Origin: Rosenbergiella metrosideri
GTDB taxonomy: Bacteria; Pseudomonadota; Gammaproteobacteria; Enterobacterales; Enterobacteriaceae
Direction: 5' to 3'
DNA length: 64,000 nt
Assembly (NCBI RefSeq): GCF_022602565.1
Contig: NZ_JALBCV010000001.1
Location: 410,819 to 474,818, forward strand
Shown: positions 19,493 through 28,327 of the stretch, in pieces
How positions within the stretch are numbered: position 1 is the first letter of the stretch
Layout of the letters: every line of letters starts with the position of its first letter
Notes under the pieces: generated by a model
The model's database searches: none
What the model was told of the DNA's origin: nothing
What the model saw: only the letters and a program-made list of their open reading frames with translations
Made by a program: the position numbers and the translations under genes

Positions 19493-19910
19493 TCGTTACG
19501 GTAATCTTAGCGCCGTGCTGAACAGTCTGTATCATGTGCTAGCCTCGCTAGGTCATCTAATGAAGGAAGAGCAGCAACAACTGATGGCGGCTACACCGAA
19601 TAGCCGTCGTTTGATCAGCTTGAGCGAAGATAAGCAGGCACTGTTGGTGACCTTGACCTTTGTGGAACAGCGACGGTCCGAGTCAGAGCGCGCGTCAGCA
19701 TTAGCGCCACCCTATTCGGAGCACCCGCCACTGGCCGCAATGTGGCAGCGTATTGAGCCGCTGGCACAGCAGCTTGCCGAACAGAATCAACACACAGCGT
19801 TAATGCTGAACCAGCAGCTGGCGTGGACCGAACAGGTGCTCAACGTCCTCCAACCACTGCAAGCCCAGCATTTTTATGGACCGGATGGTCATCCGGTCAT
19901 CAATCGATAG
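19485..19910 (+). CDS. flgN: FlgK/FlgL export chaperone FlgN
   Basis: FlgN is the cytoplasmic type III chaperone for the hook-associated proteins FlgK and FlgL. I chose the ATG at 19485 (MPDRYGNLSAVLNSLYHVL), six bases after a GGGAG ribosome site; the ATG at 19482 is nearly equivalent. The 141 residues (E. coli 138) are mostly helical, with FYGPDGHPVINR at the C-terminus equivalent to the LYGANGQT end of E. coli. It overlaps flgM and converges on murJ with only 2 nt between stops. Confidence 0.92.
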   Translation: MPDRYGNLSAVLNSLYHVLASLGHLMKEEQQQLMAATPNSRRLISLSEDKQALLVTLTFVEQRRSESERASALAPPYSEHPPLAAMWQRIEPLAQQLAEQNQHTALMLNQQLAWTEQVLNVLQPLQAQHFYGPDGHPVINR

Positions 19911-19912
19911 GA

Positions 19913-21451
19913 TCAGCAGACACTGCGACGGGAGAAATCCTTCACACGAAAACCCAGCAGCAGCAGCGTGGCAAAAAAACTGATACCGCCCGCAGCACAG
20001 ACCGCTGCCAGACGCAGTAACCGCTCAAACATTAGGCCTTGGCCCCATGCTGGCATATACAGCAGCACACCATACAGTACGGCGGCCATCACCCCCACGG
20101 CGACGATCAAGCGGGCTAAAAAGATGCCCCAGCCTGCTTGCGGAATGAAGAATTTTTTCTTGCGCAGTTGCCAATAGAGTAACGCTGCATTGAGGCAGGC
20201 GGCCAAACCGATAGAGAGCGACAAGCCCGCATGTTTCAGTGGCCCAATAAAGGCTAAGTTCATAACCTGCGTCATAATCAGTGTCATGATCGCAATCTTC
20301 ACTGGCGTTTTAATATCCTGACGCGAATAAAAACCAGGCGCTAGTACCTTCACCACAATTAAGCCAACCAAGCCAATAGAGTAAGCAACCAGTGCGCGTT
20401 GGGTCATCGCGGCATCAAAGGCAGAAAACTTCCCATATTGAAACAGTGCGGAGGTCAAAGGACCTGCAAGAATACCGAGTGCCACCGCACTCGGCAGTGC
20501 CAGTAATAGACAGAGACGTAAGCCCCAATCCATTAAGCGGGAATACTCATCGAAATTACCGCTCGAAAAACTCCGCGACAGTGACGGTAACAAAATTGTC
20601 CCTAAGGCCACCCCCAGTACGCCCGAGGGAAACTCCATCAAACGGTCGGCGTAATACATCCACGAGACGGAACCGGAAACCAAAAACGAGGCAAAAATAG
20701 TATTGATGATCAGCGAGATTTGGCTGACGGATACCCCTAAAATCGCTGGCCCCATTTGACGTAAGACCCGCCAGACGCCAGCATCCCGTAAATTAATTCG
20801 CGGTAGCACTAACATACCAATTTTTTTCAGGTGTGGGAGCTGATAGCCTAACTGTAAGATCCCGCCGACCACTACCGCCCACGCTAGCGCCATCACCGGT
20901 GGATGGAAAAAGTGTGATCCAATCAGCGCAAAGCCAATCATACTGATGTTCAGTAACGTGGGCGCAAAGGCTGGGACCGAAAAGCGGTTCCAAGTATTGA
21001 GGATAGCGCCCAGTAAGGAGGCGATCGAGATTAACAAGATATACGGAAAGGTAACCCGTAATAACGCGGTGGTCAGTGAAAATTTATCGGCCGTATCGGC
21101 AAAGCCAGGAGCGGTCACATAAATCACCCAAGGCGCAGCGATAATCCCGGCAACGGTCACCAGTGCAAGAACGAGCGTTAATAACCCTGCCACATAGGAG
21201 ACGAAAATTCGTGTCGCCTCCTCACCCTCTTTACTCTTATATTCGGCGAGGATAGGAACAAAGGCTTGCGAGAATGCGCCCTCAGCAAAAATTCGACGCA
21301 ATAGATTCGGTAATTTAAAAGCAACAAAAAAGGCATCGGTCGCCATCCCAGCACCGAAAACACGCGCCACAATGGCATCGCGCGCAAAACCTAGCACCCG
21401 CGAGAACAGTGTCATGGAGCTCACGGCCGCTAATGATTTAAGTAAATTCAT
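19913..21451 (-). CDS. murJ: Lipid II flippase MurJ
   Basis: MurJ flips undecaprenyl-PP-MurNAc-pentapeptide-GlcNAc across the inner membrane for peptidoglycan synthesis. The 512-residue protein (E. coli 511) has about 14 membrane segments. The functionally important residues known from E. coli are in place: Arg18 and Arg24 ([12 protein letters not shown]), Asp39 ([10 protein letters not shown]) and Arg52 (LPNLLRRIF). It converges on flgN. The yceH and mviM genes that precede it in E. coli are not here; rimJ is next upstream. Confidence 0.97.
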   Translation of the reverse strand: MNLLKSLAAVSSMTLFSRVLGFARDAIVARVFGAGMATDAFFVAFKLPNLLRRIFAEGAFSQAFVPILAEYKSKEGEEATRIFVSYVAGLLTLVLALVTVAGIIAAPWVIYVTAPGFADTADKFSLTTALLRVTFPYILLISIASLLGAILNTWNRFSVPAFAPTLLNISMIGFALIGSHFFHPPVMALAWAVVVGGILQLGYQLPHLKKIGMLVLPRINLRDAGVWRVLRQMGPAILGVSVSQISLIINTIFASFLVSGSVSWMYYADRLMEFPSGVLGVALGTILLPSLSRSFSSGNFDEYSRLMDWGLRLCLLLALPSAVALGILAGPLTSALFQYGKFSAFDAAMTQRALVAYSIGLVGLIVVKVLAPGFYSRQDIKTPVKIAIMTLIMTQVMNLAFIGPLKHAGLSLSIGLAACLNAALLYWQLRKKKFFIPQAGWGIFLARLIVAVGVMAAVLYGVLLYMPAWGQGLMFERLLRLAAVCAAGGISFFATLLLLGFRVKDFSRRSVC

Positions 21452-21566
21452 AAAAGAAAAACATCCTGAATAATCGACAATTTAGGGTGACCCACTCGGA
21501 TAATGTTGGCTAGTGTACTGTCATTCCTAGAAATAATCAGTTCCGATTGTTACAACCGATGACCAC

Positions 21567-22139
21567 CTAGCCAGTCGGGGTGATCAACGCCGTGAGAATA
21601 TGGTCTTCCCATCGTCCGTTTATCTTTAGATAATCGCGGGCATATCCCTCTTTTTCGAAACCTAACCGCTGTAATAGTGCCCCACTACGCTGGTTACGAG
21701 GCATATAGTTGGCCATAATCCGATGGAGTTGCTGCTGTTTTTGTAGATAGGGAATGATGGTGGACAAGCCCTCAAACATCAGCCCCTTACCTTGCTGCGA
21801 GGCGGCGAGTGAATAGCCGAGATAACAAGCCTGAAAACAGCCGCGGATCACCTGGCTAAAATTGGCGACGCCCCATACTTGTTGCTGGTTGGGGTCCATT
21901 AATAAAAAGTAAAAGGCTTCGCCCTGCTTTTGTTGCATCCCCATCACCTGAAGACGCGCTTCCCAGCCGCGATGCTGGAAGTAACTTTCGTCGCGTAACG
22001 GCTCCCACGGTACTAAGAAGTCGCGATTTTCTTGATAATAATCGGTCAATAACCAACTGTCGCGGTCTGCAACGGTTCTGATATGCATTGAAGAAGAATT
22101 CAGTGATATTCTCGGGCTAGATGAACGATAGCCAAACAT
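21567..22139 (-). CDS. rimJ: Ribosomal protein S5 alanine N-acetyltransferase RimJ
   Basis: RimJ is a GNAT acetyltransferase that modifies the N-terminus of ribosomal protein S5. I placed the start at the ATG at 22139 ([16 protein letters not shown]), which matches the E. coli N-terminus MFGYRSN and gives 190 residues (E. coli 194). The acetyl-CoA loop region [19 protein letters not shown] and the C-terminal [20 protein letters not shown] are family signatures. A start 66 nt upstream would extend past the family N-terminus. It is divergent from grxB. Confidence 0.94.
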   Translation of the reverse strand: MFGYRSSSPRISLNSSSMHIRTVADRDSWLLTDYYQENRDFLVPWEPLRDESYFQHRGWEARLQVMGMQQKQGEAFYFLLMDPNQQQVWGVANFSQVIRGCFQACYLGYSLAASQQGKGLMFEGLSTIIPYLQKQQQLHRIMANYMPRNQRSGALLQRLGFEKEGYARDYLKINGRWEDHILTALITPTG

Positions 22140-22292
22140 AATGTCTCCAAGGAAACCCACTTTGCGCTGATTATTTGCTAATTGTCGCAACGAGTAAAGT
22201 GGCACGCCTCATTTCGCTGTTTGGCAGAACCCACCGGCTGGCGTACAATTATTGTCACTAGTAGATTGATTCCCTTAAGAATAGGACTGACT

Positions 22293-22940
22293 ATGCATCT
22301 TTATGTTTATGACCACTGCCCGTTCTGTGTGAAAGCGCGGATGATTTTCGGTTTAGATCAGCAACCGGTTGAAGTCTCTTTCTTATTGAATGATGATGAA
22401 GAGACGCCCAATAAGCTGATTGGGAAAAAAATGTTACCTATTTTGGTAAAAGACGATAATAGTGCGATGGGCGAAAGTTTGGACATCGTCAACTATATCG
22501 AGTCGCTTTCCGCGACGCCTCGCCTATCCAGTCAGACCTCTGAAAAATTGGCTCAGTGGCTCACGGAGGTAGGGACTTATATCAATAAACTGCTGTTGCC
22601 TATTATGCCAACTACCGACTTTGCGGAGTTCACCACCTCCTCTGCTCGCGACTACTACTCGGCAAAAAAACAGGCTTATATTGGCGACTTCGGCCCCTTG
22701 CGCGAACAACGTGCCGATTTCGTTGCAAAAATTAATCATGATTTAACGCGCTTGGTCGAAATTATCCAGTCGCCGCACGCGGTCAACGGCACGCTCTCCT
22801 ATGATGATATTCATCTCTTCCCGTTACTACGTAACTTGACCTTGGTCGAAGAGATTGATTGGCCTACGCCCGTCGCCGCCCTACGTGATTCGCTTTCGAC
22901 TCAATCCGGTGTTCCCTTATTATTCGATTTAGCCCAGTAG
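22293..22940 (+). CDS. grxB: Glutaredoxin 2
   Basis: GrxB is the large GST-like glutaredoxin that reduces disulfides with glutathione. Starting at the ATG at 22293, the protein is 215 residues, exactly the E. coli length. The active site CPFC is at residues 9-12 (YDHCPFCVKAR), followed by a thioredoxin fold to about residue 75 and an all-helical GST-like domain. In-frame codons upstream of 22293 lack similarity and are ignored. It is 12 nt upstream of yceB, so the two are probably co-transcribed. Confidence 0.97.
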   Translation: MHLYVYDHCPFCVKARMIFGLDQQPVEVSFLLNDDEETPNKLIGKKMLPILVKDDNSAMGESLDIVNYIESLSATPRLSSQTSEKLAQWLTEVGTYINKLLLPIMPTTDFAEFTTSSARDYYSAKKQAYIGDFGPLREQRADFVAKINHDLTRLVEIIQSPHAVNGTLSYDDIHLFPLLRNLTLVEEIDWPTPVAALRDSLSTQSGVPLLFDLAQ

Positions 22941-22952
22941 AGGTTTATTGCC

Positions 22953-23513
22953 ATGCGTAAGTGTCTTACCCTTATGGTGTTCTGTTGCAGCCTGGTGTTA
23001 GCTGGCTGTGATCACTTGGCATCCTATACGCTAAGTGAACAGGAAATTAACCAGAGCCTGAGCAAGCATGCAGCATTTGACAAAGATATTGGTATCAATG
23101 GATTAGCCAATGCGCATATCACCCTAAATACCTTACACGCTGAAATAGGTCGCGCGGCGGCGAACCAAGTGGTGCTATCAGGACATGCCACAGTCGATTT
23201 TGCTTCGCTATTTGGTAAACAAAACGCCGATCTCCAGCTGAAAATGAGCGCAGTGCCGGTCTTCAATCGTCAGCAAGGTGCGGTCTACCTGCACGATCTC
23301 ACTATTCTTGATGCACAGGCTCAGCCGCAAAAAGTTCAAGGTATCGTCGACGGTCTCAAACCGATATTGGCAACCTCTCTGCGTGATTACTTTACCCAAC
23401 AACCAGCATGGGTATTAAGCAGCGATCGTTCAAAAGCCGAAGCTCTCGCTAAGAAATATGCGACGGGTATTGAAGTGAAACCGGGGGAGATAGTGATCCC
23501 TCTCGCGCCTTAA
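22953..23513 (+). CDS. yceB: Lipoprotein YceB (DUF1439)
   Basis: Predicted outer membrane lipoprotein of 186 residues. The signal peptide ends in LAGC with the lipidated cysteine at residue 19, followed by Asp at +2. The body is the DUF1439 fold: YTLSEQEINQSLSKHAAFDKD near the start and KKYATGIEVKPGEIVIPL at the end match E. coli YceB throughout. Its function is unknown. It follows grxB closely and is followed by a weak hairpin terminator. Confidence 0.94.
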   Translation: MRKCLTLMVFCCSLVLAGCDHLASYTLSEQEINQSLSKHAAFDKDIGINGLANAHITLNTLHAEIGRAAANQVVLSGHATVDFASLFGKQNADLQLKMSAVPVFNRQQGAVYLHDLTILDAQAQPQKVQGIVDGLKPILATSLRDYFTQQPAWVLSSDRSKAEALAKKYATGIEVKPGEIVIPLAP

Positions 23514-23521
23514 CTGCAATA

Positions 23522-23547
23522 AATGCCTGCCCAGCCGGGTAGGCATT
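23522..23547 (+). terminator. Probable terminator after yceB
   Basis: An 11-bp inverted repeat (AATGCCTGCCC, 4-nt loop, GGGTAGGCATT) with one G-T pair begins 8 nt after the yceB stop. The T-tract after it is interrupted by C, so efficiency may be moderate. Confidence 0.55.
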
Positions 23548-23820
23548 CCCTCTTCTCCACCCTTTTTGAGAGCGTTTCAAGGCGATAACCCCCGTTTCCA
23601 TTGCCTCCGCGCGACTTATTCTTTACCACGTTATCCCCTTTCTTGCTTAATCAACGCGCGTAAGGTTAGACGAAGCCTATCAGAACGACTTTTTATACCG
23701 GGATAATAACTTTTACCGATTAACATCACCTATGGAGACGACTATCGTGCCGTCACGCTCGTTCACTCTACGCTATTTCCCTCTGACGTCGGAGTAACTC
23801 ACCGCATTTGAAAAAAAAGA
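23548..23820. other. Intergenic region yceB-pyrC, no gene recognised
   Basis: About 270 bases with no supported gene. The only translatable run with a plausible ribosome site is a GTG-initiated 16-codon frame at 23747-23797 (GGAG ends 9 nt upstream); there is no homology or terminator to support a leader peptide. In E. coli dinI and bssS lie beyond pyrC, and mdtH lies beyond grxB; none is visible here. Confidence 0.5.
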
Positions 23821-23902
23821 GTGCAATCTGTGGCGCTGCCCATTATCCTTGGTTCCCGGCCTGAACGCCCTAATTGTTGATACTTTAGCCGGAGCCTTGC
23901 TG
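23821..23902 (+). promoter_or_regulatory. pyrC promoter and start-site-switching leader
   Basis: A -10-like TATCCT (23844-23849) is followed six bases later by CCCGG (23855-23859), the type of C/G start region where enterobacterial pyrC transcription starts at C or G depending on CTP and GTP. CCGGC at 23856-23860 is complementary to GCCGG at 23888-23892, which overlaps the ribosome site GGAG (23891-23894). A C-started transcript could thus mask the ribosome site while a G-started one could not. The weak -35 (GTGCAA, 23821-23826, 17-nt spacer) is typical of a nucleotide-controlled promoter. No PurR box was recognised. Confidence 0.6.
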
Positions 23903-24952
23903 ATGAAATCCCCTGTAAACACGCTTACCCTTCGTCGTCCTGATGATTGGCATATCCATCTGCGTGATGATGCTATGCTGAACACTGTCCTGCCTTACAC
24001 CAGTGCGCATTTTGGTCGAGCCATTGTGATGCCGAATCTGGTACCGCCTGTGACCACCGTTCACGCTGCAGAACAGTATCGTCAACGAATTTTAGCCGCA
24101 CTGCCCGCTAAGCATCACTTTACCCCTTTAATGACGTGTTATCTGACAGATAGCCTATCTGCTGACGAAATTGAACGGGGCTTTACGCAGGGTGTCTTTA
24201 CCGCAGCAAAACTGTATCCGGCCCATGCGACGACTAACTCCAGTCACGGCGTGACCAGCATCGATCATATCGCTGCAGTGCTCGAACGTATGGAAGCCCT
24301 CGGCATGCCATTATTGATCCACGGCGAAGTCACCGCTGCCCATGTCGATATTTTTGACCGTGAAGCGCAATTCATCGATCAAGTGTTGATTCCGTTACGT
24401 CAACGCTACCCTGCGCTACGTGTCGTAATGGAACATATTACCACCCGTGATGCGGCGCAGTATGTACAGGAAGGCAATGAGCTATTGGCCGCAACTGTGA
24501 CCCCACAGCACTTGATGTTTAACCGTAACCATATGCTGAGCGGTGGGATTCGTCCGCACCTCTACTGCTTACCGATTCTCAAGCGCAACATCCACCAGCA
24601 AGCTTTGCGCGATGTGGTCTCAACCGGGCATTCACGTTTTTTCCTTGGCACAGATACTGCGCCGCACGTGCAGTCTCGTAAGGAATCAAGCTGCGGATGC
24701 GCCGGCGTTTTCAATGCACCCACCGCCCTAGCCGCCTATACCAGTGTATTCGATGAGCTTGGCGCCCTAGAACATCTTGAAGCATTCTGTTCTATTAATG
24801 GCCCTACCTTCTATCGACTACCGGTCAGCGAGCAAACCATCACCTTGCAGCGTCAAGCGTGGACCGTACCTGAACAGATCGCGTTAGGAAATGAACAGCT
24901 TATTCCATTCTTAGCGGGCGAAACGCTACAATGGCAGGTCCTCGCTGAATAA
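23903..24952 (+). CDS. pyrC: Dihydroorotase PyrC
   Basis: PyrC closes carbamoyl-aspartate to dihydroorotate in pyrimidine synthesis. From the ATG at 23903 ([22 protein letters not shown]) the protein has 349 residues (E. coli 348). Zinc ligands appear as DWHIHLRD (HxH near residues 17-19), the carboxylated lysine in FTAAKLYPA, and the histidines in LLIHGEVT and EHITTRD; the catalytic Asp is in [13 protein letters not shown] lies 8 nt before the start. The more upstream in-frame start would lie within the promoter leader and was not used. Confidence 0.97.
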   Translation: MKSPVNTLTLRRPDDWHIHLRDDAMLNTVLPYTSAHFGRAIVMPNLVPPVTTVHAAEQYRQRILAALPAKHHFTPLMTCYLTDSLSADEIERGFTQGVFTAAKLYPAHATTNSSHGVTSIDHIAAVLERMEALGMPLLIHGEVTAAHVDIFDREAQFIDQVLIPLRQRYPALRVVMEHITTRDAAQYVQEGNELLAATVTPQHLMFNRNHMLSGGIRPHLYCLPILKRNIHQQALRDVVSTGHSRFFLGTDTAPHVQSRKESSCGCAGVFNAPTALAAYTSVFDELGALEHLEAFCSINGPTFYRLPVSEQTITLQRQAWTVPEQIALGNEQLIPFLAGETLQWQVLAE

Positions 24953-24972
24953 TCAGCAAGGCGTAAAATCCA

Positions 24973-24981
24973 TGCTATACT
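24973..24981 (+). promoter_or_regulatory. Extended -10 promoter upstream of bssS
   Basis: TG at 24973-24974, one base, then TATACT at 24976-24981, an extended -10 element about 75 nt upstream of the bssS ATG. No good -35 is visible at 17 nt, which fits an extended -10 promoter. Confidence 0.5.
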
Positions 24982-25056
24982 TTATCCTCCTGTGTAACGA
25001 AACAGGGAACTTGTGACCTCAGTCTTCACTTATGTTTGACGATTATGGAGGTTAAG

Positions 25057-25308
25057 ATGGATAAAGAAAATAATGTGATCCAAACACATCCGTTAGTCGG
25101 TTGGGATATCAGTACCGTAGAAGACTATGATGCGATGATGATTCGTCTGCATTCGGTCTCTTCGGACCAACAAACAGAAGAAAACGCCGACATCGGTCCA
25201 GCTTATTGGATCACGACGGATGTGGCTAGGCAGTTTATTTCTCTACTCGAAGCGGGTATTGCTCGTATTGAAGAGTCAGAGAGCCAGCCAATCAGGGCAA
25301 AGCATTAA
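25057..25308 (+). CDS. bssS: Biofilm regulator BssS (YceP)
   Basis: Small cytoplasmic protein of 83 residues affecting biofilm formation through indole or AI-2 signalling in E. coli. The start ATG at 25057 has a GGAGG site five bases upstream and gives MDKENNVIQTHPLVGWDIS, matching E. coli BssS. The middle WITTDVARQFISLLEAGIARIE is nearly identical. In-frame ATGs at 25036 and 25045 lie upstream or within the ribosome site. It is followed directly by a strong terminator. The mechanism is unknown. Confidence 0.95.
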   Translation: MDKENNVIQTHPLVGWDISTVEDYDAMMIRLHSVSSDQQTEENADIGPAYWITTDVARQFISLLEAGIARIEESESQPIRAKH

Positions 25309-25314
25309 TCATCC

Positions 25315-25338
25315 AAGGCACCTTAGGGTGCCTTTTTT
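25315..25338 (+). terminator. Rho-independent terminator of bssS
   Basis: AAGGCACC, 4-nt loop TTAG, GGTGCCTT, followed by a run of T, starting six bases after the bssS stop. A textbook intrinsic terminator. Confidence 0.9.
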
Positions 25339-25392
25339 TGTCTCCTGCCGCTCGACTCTGCTATGCTGCAAAGAAAATAGCGGAGCAATGCA

Positions 25393-26514
25393 ATGATTTA
25401 CGATGTCATTATTGTCGGAAGCGGGTCAGTCGGCGCTGCAGCGGGCTGCTACGCGACCATTAACAACCTCAACGTCTTAATGATCGATGCCCATCACCCT
25501 CCCCACCAGCAGGGCTCACACCATGGTAAGACGCGTTTAATCCGCTATGCCTATGCCGAAGGCGACCAGTATGTACCGCTACTTCAACGTAGTAAGGTAC
25601 TTTGGGAGGCGTTAGAAAAAACTGCCGCCACCACGCTTTTTCGACGCAGTGGCGTACTATCTCTCGCGCCAATCGATAGCCCACTGGTTCCACAATTACT
25701 TGACAGTGCTAAGACCTGGTCAATCGATGTCGAAGCGCTCAGCGCCGAAGATATTATGCAACGCTGGGAAACCTTCGTTATCCCAGCGGAATACCACGGC
25801 GTAATCGATAAAGACGCCGGGTACCTTTACAGCGAAAAAGCGGTTGAACACTGGATCCGCCTTGCGCAAGAGCAAGGCTGCGCACAGCTGTTTAATTGCC
25901 CGGTAGAGTCGATAAGCCACTATGATGATCTCTATCGCGTGACCACCGCCGACGGAGACTATACTGCACGAAAGATTATCGTTACGGCTGGCAGTTGGGC
26001 GAAAAAGCTGCTTCCCGAGTTGCCGATCACCCCGGTACGCAAGGTCATGGCTTGGTTCCAATCCGATGGCCGCTTTAGCCACCAGACCCACTTCCCAGCG
26101 TTCACCGCTCAGTTAACCGATGGCAGCCAATATTACGGTTTTCCTGCTGAGGATGATCAGCTAAAAGTGGCGCGGCACGATGGCGGCCAACCGCTTAACG
26201 ATGCTACAGAGTGCCTGCCCTTCGGTCACTCTCCGTCCGATGGCAGCGAATGCTTCAGCTTCCTAAAGCAATTTTTACCGGGTCAGAGCGCGTGCCTATT
26301 CGGACAAGCCTGCAGCTACGATAACTCGCCAGATGGTCACTTCATTATCGACTACCTTGGAGAGGATAAAACCGGGTTGGTCATCAGTGGCTTGAGTGGC
26401 CATGGGTTTAAATGCGCCCCGGCACTGGGCGAAATCGCGTGTCAGTTCGCACTGGGCAATGATATTGAAACAGTCATCTCTCCTTTCCGCTTAAGCCGCT
26501 TCGCAAAAAGTTAA
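25393..26514 (+). CDS. solA: N-methyl-L-tryptophan oxidase (sarcosine oxidase family)
   Basis: SolA is a monomeric FAD enzyme that demethylates N-methyl-L-tryptophan or sarcosine. The dinucleotide-binding motif is at residues 7-13 (IVGSGSVGAAAG), and the covalent FAD cysteine is Cys307 in GQACSYDNSPDGHF, one residue off Cys308 of the E. coli enzyme. Length is 373 residues (E. coli 372). SHHGKTRLIRYAY near 42-54 is the family flavin-binding arginine/lysine region. It stands next to bssS as in E. coli. Confidence 0.95.
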   Translation: MIYDVIIVGSGSVGAAAGCYATINNLNVLMIDAHHPPHQQGSHHGKTRLIRYAYAEGDQYVPLLQRSKVLWEALEKTAATTLFRRSGVLSLAPIDSPLVPQLLDSAKTWSIDVEALSAEDIMQRWETFVIPAEYHGVIDKDAGYLYSEKAVEHWIRLAQEQGCAQLFNCPVESISHYDDLYRVTTADGDYTARKIIVTAGSWAKKLLPELPITPVRKVMAWFQSDGRFSHQTHFPAFTAQLTDGSQYYGFPAEDDQLKVARHDGGQPLNDATECLPFGHSPSDGSECFSFLKQFLPGQSACLFGQACSYDNSPDGHFIIDYLGEDKTGLVISGLSGHGFKCAPALGEIACQFALGNDIETVISPFRLSRFAKS

Positions 26515-26537
26515 TCCGCCTTCATTGATGTCATCAA

Positions 26538-26575
26538 AGCGTCACGCTTAATCCGTATCGTGACGCTAACTTTTC
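26538..26575 (+). terminator. Probable terminator of solA
   Basis: AGCGTCACG (26538-26546) and CGTGACGCT (26559-26567) form a 9-bp perfect stem with a 12-nt loop, followed by AACTTTTC. It lies 24-53 nt after the solA stop and just upstream of the next gene's ribosome site. Confidence 0.7.
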
Positions 26576-26596
26576 TTGTTAGCACAAGGACATCGC

Positions 26597-28285
26597 ATGA
26601 AGTCGAAGAATCAAAACGCCCCCACTCCTGAAAATCCACAACGTCGTCGACTACTGGCGGGAGCCTCTGCACTGGGGGTCAGCTCTACCCTCCTCCCCCT
26701 CGGTAGCGCCAAGGCTAGCCAACCGCAAGGGGCGTCTGCACGTCCGCTACATGAGTATTCCGCACCAAAACAGACGGCGCTGCTGCGTGAACACGTTAAA
26801 AATATTGTCGTCATTTACGCCGAAAACCGCAGCTTTAATAATCTGTTTGCAAACTTTCCTGGCAGTCAACAACCCCTTAATCAACTCAGTGAACAGGCCA
26901 CGCGCCAAGTTGATCGGGACGGATCGCCACTCCCGCATTTACCGCCAATTTGGAAAGGGATGGTACCGGATCCTCAAATCGTCAATCATAAGCGTTACCA
27001 AATTGATCAGCAGGCGGAGTATCTGACTAATCTGCCCAATAAACCTTTCGCCTTGCAGGGTGATGATCAGGAAGCGCTGCCACAAGGGGTAATCACCCGC
27101 GATTTATGGCATGTGTTCTACCAAAATCAGATGCAGATTAACGGTGGTAAAAATGATCGCTTTGTCGCTTGGGCCGATTCTGGTGCCTTGACCATGGGCT
27201 ATTATGCCAACAGTGCCTACACTATGCGCTTATGGCAGCTGGCGCGCGAATACACGCTCTGTGACAACTTCTTCCAAGGTGCATTCGGCGGATCGTTTCT
27301 CAATCACCAATATCTGGCCTGCGCGCAAGCCCCTTTCTACCCAGAGGTTAAGACATCCCCTGCCAAAGGATTAATCGCTGAATTGATGAGCGATGACCCT
27401 ACAGACACACGGTTAAAACCGCTGGCTGACTCGCCCGCCAGTGCCTTAACCGGCATCCCAAAATTCGGGCCGAGTCAAATTACCCCAGATGGCTACGCCG
27501 TAAACACTATGCAACCGCCGTTCTGGCCCTCTGCCAGCCGCGATCCACAGCGTCCCGATTATGCCGATGCCAGTAAGGCCAACGTACTGCCCGCGCAAAA
27601 GCACCCTCATATTGGCGATAAGTTAACGGCAAAGGGGATTGATTGGGCATGGTATGCCGGTGGCTGGCAATTTGCGATTGACGACCAGAAAGACAGCACG
27701 GATTTCCCTCCTCGTCCTGATTTCCAGCTGCATCATCAACCGTTCAACTATTTTGAGAACCTTGGCCCGACTCATCCGGCCGCCAGAAAGCAACATTTAC
27801 GCGATGGTGGATTGGGTGATTCCCCGACCACTAACCATTTTCTGGCCGATATACAAGCGGGTACATTACCGCCAGTAACCTTCTATAAACCGCAAGGCAA
27901 CCTGAATATGCATGCGGGGTACTCTGATGTCGAAGCCGGGGACCGTCATATTGCGCATATTATTGACCAATTACAGCGTGGTCCGCAGTGGAAAAATACG
28001 GTAGTGGTGATCACTTTTGATGAAAATGGTGGCTGGTGGGATCCTGTCGCCCCACCGAAAGGGGATAGATGGGGACCGGGTTCACGTATCCCGGCGTTGG
28101 TGATTTCACCTTTTGCACGGCGCGGACATGTGGACAATACGCAATACGATACCGGATCGATCTTGCGGTTTATCAGTCGCGTACACGACCTACCGTTACT
28201 GAACGGCTTAACCGCACGCGATCACGCATTGATGGCACACGGCCATCAAAAAATGGGCGACCTAACGGCCGCCCTGCAATTTTAG
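26597..28285 (+). CDS. Tat-exported phosphoesterase (phospholipase C / acid phosphatase AcpA family)
   Basis: A 562-residue enzyme of the PF04185 phosphoesterase family, which includes phospholipase C and the Francisella acid phosphatase AcpA. A twin-arginine signal is visible at residues 16-22 (RRRLLAG) with a hydrophobic stretch to about 40. Metal and phosphate site residues appear in YAENRSFNNLFANFPG (72-88) and in ITFDENGGWWD (about 470-480), and the family HKRYQ and GVITRDLWH segments are present. I used the ATG at 26597 after AAGGA; an in-frame start 21 nt upstream is possible. It sits between solA and trhO, where E. coli has unrelated genes. The substrate (phospholipid or phosphomonoester) cannot be told from sequence. 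Confidence 0.88.
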   Translation: MKSKNQNAPTPENPQRRRLLAGASALGVSSTLLPLGSAKASQPQGASARPLHEYSAPKQTALLREHVKNIVVIYAENRSFNNLFANFPGSQQPLNQLSEQATRQVDRDGSPLPHLPPIWKGMVPDPQIVNHKRYQIDQQAEYLTNLPNKPFALQGDDQEALPQGVITRDLWHVFYQNQMQINGGKNDRFVAWADSGALTMGYYANSAYTMRLWQLAREYTLCDNFFQGAFGGSFLNHQYLACAQAPFYPEVKTSPAKGLIAELMSDDPTDTRLKPLADSPASALTGIPKFGPSQITPDGYAVNTMQPPFWPSASRDPQRPDYADASKANVLPAQKHPHIGDKLTAKGIDWAWYAGGWQFAIDDQKDSTDFPPRPDFQLHHQPFNYFENLGPTHPAARKQHLRDGGLGDSPTTNHFLADIQAGTLPPVTFYKPQGNLNMHAGYSDVEAGDRHIAHIIDQLQRGPQWKNTVVVITFDENGGWWDPVAPPKGDRWGPGSRIPALVISPFARRGHVDNTQYDTGSILRFISRVHDLPLLNGLTARDHALMAHGHQKMGDLTAALQF

Positions 28286-28302
28286 TGATCGTCCGACGTA
28301 AA

Positions 28303-28322
28303 AGCCCCTGCTCAGCAGGGGC
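28303..28322. terminator. Terminator between phosphoesterase gene and trhO
   Basis: GCCCCTGC, loop TCA, GCAGGGGC forms a perfect 8-bp GC-rich stem between two converging genes. On the minus strand it is followed by TTTTAC, so it serves trhO best; on the plus strand it has no T run. Confidence 0.8.
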
Positions 28323-28327
28323 AACCC

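Noticed and set aside
23747-23797. 16-codon GTG frame upstream of pyrC as a leader peptide
   Set aside because: Only a plausible ribosome site supports it; no terminator hairpin or regulatory codon run follows.
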